Shown here: positions 4,887-5,620 of the stretch, one piece after another
Layout: each line of letters starts with the position of its first letter
Numbering within the stretch: position 1 is the first letter of the stretch
Assembly: GCA_009391605.1 (NCBI GenBank)
Contig: VFGQ01000126.1
Location: 1-5,620, forward strand
DNA from: SAR202 cluster bacterium
Lineage (GTDB): Bacteria > Chloroflexota > Dehalococcoidia > SAR202 > GCA-002694895
DNA length: 5,620 nt
Direction of reading: 5' to 3'
Made by a program: the position numbers and the translations under genes
The notes under the pieces: model-generated
The model's database searches: none
What the model was told of the DNA's origin: nothing
Seen by the model: only the letters and a program-made list of their open reading frames with translations

Positions 4887-5396
4887 ATGGCAGTGTCCGT
4901 AAAAAATTCCGAATTGATTTATAAATCATTAAAGAATTGTGGGGTCAAAATTGTTTCTGCATTACCTGAAACATGGCTTGTGCATCTTATAAGATTTTCA
5001 GAAGAAGACCCCGAGATGCAACTTGTAAGGCTTGCTAAAGAAGAAGAAGGAGTCGGTATTTCAGCAGGGGCACATTTTGCCGGATTAAAATCTGCTATGT
5101 TAATGCAAAACCATGGATTTCTGGCATCTGTTAATGGAATTGTCTCTCTTGCTCAATTATATCGGATACCTTTATTAATGATTATTAGTTATAGAGGGGA
5201 AATGGGTGAGACAGATCCATGGCAAACAGAAGGAGGGTTAAGAACTGAAAGTACACTGAAGGCACTAGATATTCCTTATGATATTATTGACTCTCCTGAA
5301 TCAGTTGAAAAAAAGATAAATAAAGCAGCAATATTATCTGAAAGCTCTGAAAGACCAGTTGCACTATTAATAACCAGAGATCTGATGGTTGAATAA
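4887..5396 (+). CDS. Split thiamine-diphosphate decarboxylase, alpha (pyrimidine-binding) subunit; sulfopyruvate/phosphonopyruvate decarboxylase type
   Basis: This is the PYR-domain half of a two-subunit thiamine-diphosphate (ThDP) enzyme. Its 169 residues match the size of archaeal sulfopyruvate decarboxylase alpha subunits (ComD). Relevant motifs are the N-terminal LPETW (26-30) and KEEEGVGISAGAH (51-63), where one acidic residue, probably Glu52, would contact the thiamine pyrimidine N1'. MQNHGFLASVNGI (73-85) resembles the QNSG..N motif of phosphonopyruvate and sulfopyruvate decarboxylases. PLLMIISYRGEMGE (95-108) follows. Relatives decarboxylate 3-sulfopyruvate or 3-phosphonopyruvate to the aldehyde. 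The exact 2-oxo acid cannot be read here, and no phosphoenolpyruvate mutase or sulfolactate gene is in the window. The stop overlaps the next ATG by one base (TAATG), so the two halves are translated together. The ATG lacks a clear Shine-Dalgarno sequence. Confidence 0.85.
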   Translation: MAVSVKNSELIYKSLKNCGVKIVSALPETWLVHLIRFSEEDPEMQLVRLAKEEEGVGISAGAHFAGLKSAMLMQNHGFLASVNGIVSLAQLYRIPLLMIISYRGEMGETDPWQTEGGLRTESTLKALDIPYDIIDSPESVEKKINKAAILSESSERPVALLITRDLMVE

Positions 5397-5620
5397 TGAA
5401 AAGAATTGATGCGTTACAAAGAATATATAAACAATTAGATTCAAAATTAATTATTACAAATATGGGTGCAGTAGCAGCGGAATTATACTCACTTGGACAT
5501 AAAAAAAATTTCTTCTACTTAGAGCATAGTATGGGACTCGCATCATCGGTAGGCCTAGGATTAGCATTGTCAAAACCAAAAACCAGTGTAATTGTACTAG
5601 ATGGAGATGGTTCAGTATTA
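5396..5620 (+). CDS. Split thiamine-diphosphate decarboxylase, beta (diphosphate-binding) subunit, cut by window edge
   Basis: This is the first 75 residues of the PP-domain partner of the preceding gene, resembling ComE or the C-terminal half of phosphonopyruvate decarboxylase. NMGAVAAELYSLG (22-34), LEHSMGLASSVGLGLAL (42-58) and VIVLDGDGSVL (65-75) follow the family order. GDGS (70-73) starts the ThDP/Mg-binding motif, whose distal Asn lies beyond the window. The start ATG shares its A with the TAA of the alpha-subunit gene, the usual arrangement for subunits made in equal amounts. The full length should be about 180-190 residues if it follows the family. The overlap and intact motifs show two separate subunits, not a frameshifted single gene. 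Confidence 0.87.
   Translation, partial: MKRIDALQRIYKQLDSKLIITNMGAVAAELYSLGHKKNFFYLEHSMGLASSVGLGLALSKPKTSVIVLDGDGSVL

Noticed and set aside
4887..5620. One decarboxylase gene broken by a frameshift near 5396
   Set aside because: Both halves have complete domain ends, a coupled TAATG junction, and lengths typical of naturally split ComD/ComE-type subunits.
1..5620. Mobile element, phage, CRISPR, tRNA or riboswitch content
   Set aside because: No transposase or integrase, no terminal repeats with target duplication, no regularly spaced repeats, no tRNA fold and no long structured leader were seen. All intergenic gaps are under about 120 bases.

Overview
The window is a compact, very AT-rich bacterial segment (about 30% GC by eye). 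It has nine protein-coding genes, two of them cut by the window edges, and no tRNA, rRNA, CRISPR array or insertion sequence that I could see. All gaps between genes are shorter than about 120 bases. The host cannot be named from this alone. The low GC, short spacers and small-molecule enzymes would suit a free-living, possibly aquatic, bacterium. The SOS operator (GAAC-N4-GTTC) is the type bound by LexA of Gram-positive bacteria and some related phyla, not the CTGT-N8-ACAG type of gammaproteobacteria.

Left part (1-1330): the N-terminal 369 residues of a penicillin-acylase-family (Ntn-hydrolase) enzyme run leftward off the window. Divergent from it is a 41-residue cysteine-rich microprotein (1200-1325) that looks like a small zinc-binding protein. 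Its stop lies two bases from the stop of the convergent umuC.

Middle (1328-3090): umuD and umuC form a translationally coupled leftward operon (ATGA overlap) encoding DNA polymerase V, the SOS-induced translesion polymerase. Its promoter is clearly readable: TTGATA, an 18-bp spacer and TATAAT, with a perfect 14-bp palindrome AGAACATATGTTCT (LexA box) in the spacer. UmuD keeps the Ala-Gly self-cleavage site and the Ser/Lys dyad. UmuC keeps its metal-binding carboxylates and a beta-clamp peptide. Inside umuC, on the opposite strand, is a 13-bp perfect hairpin followed by seven T: an antisense terminator-like element.

Right part (3091-5620): plsY (membrane glycerol-3-phosphate acyltransferase, with diverged motifs) is read rightward from the SOS intergenic region. 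It converges on a 52-residue single-pass membrane microprotein (3711-3869, minus) with a strong ribosome-binding site. An all-A/T inverted repeat lies at the junction. Next come an alpha/beta hydrolase and a two-gene set for the two halves of a split thiamine-diphosphate decarboxylase of the sulfopyruvate/phosphonopyruvate type. The second half is cut by the right edge.

The genes do not form one evident system. They read as a DNA-damage operon, a phospholipid gene and small-molecule hydrolase/decarboxylase genes side by side. The least-described items are the two microproteins, the SOS-controlled divergent region and the antisense terminator-like hairpin.
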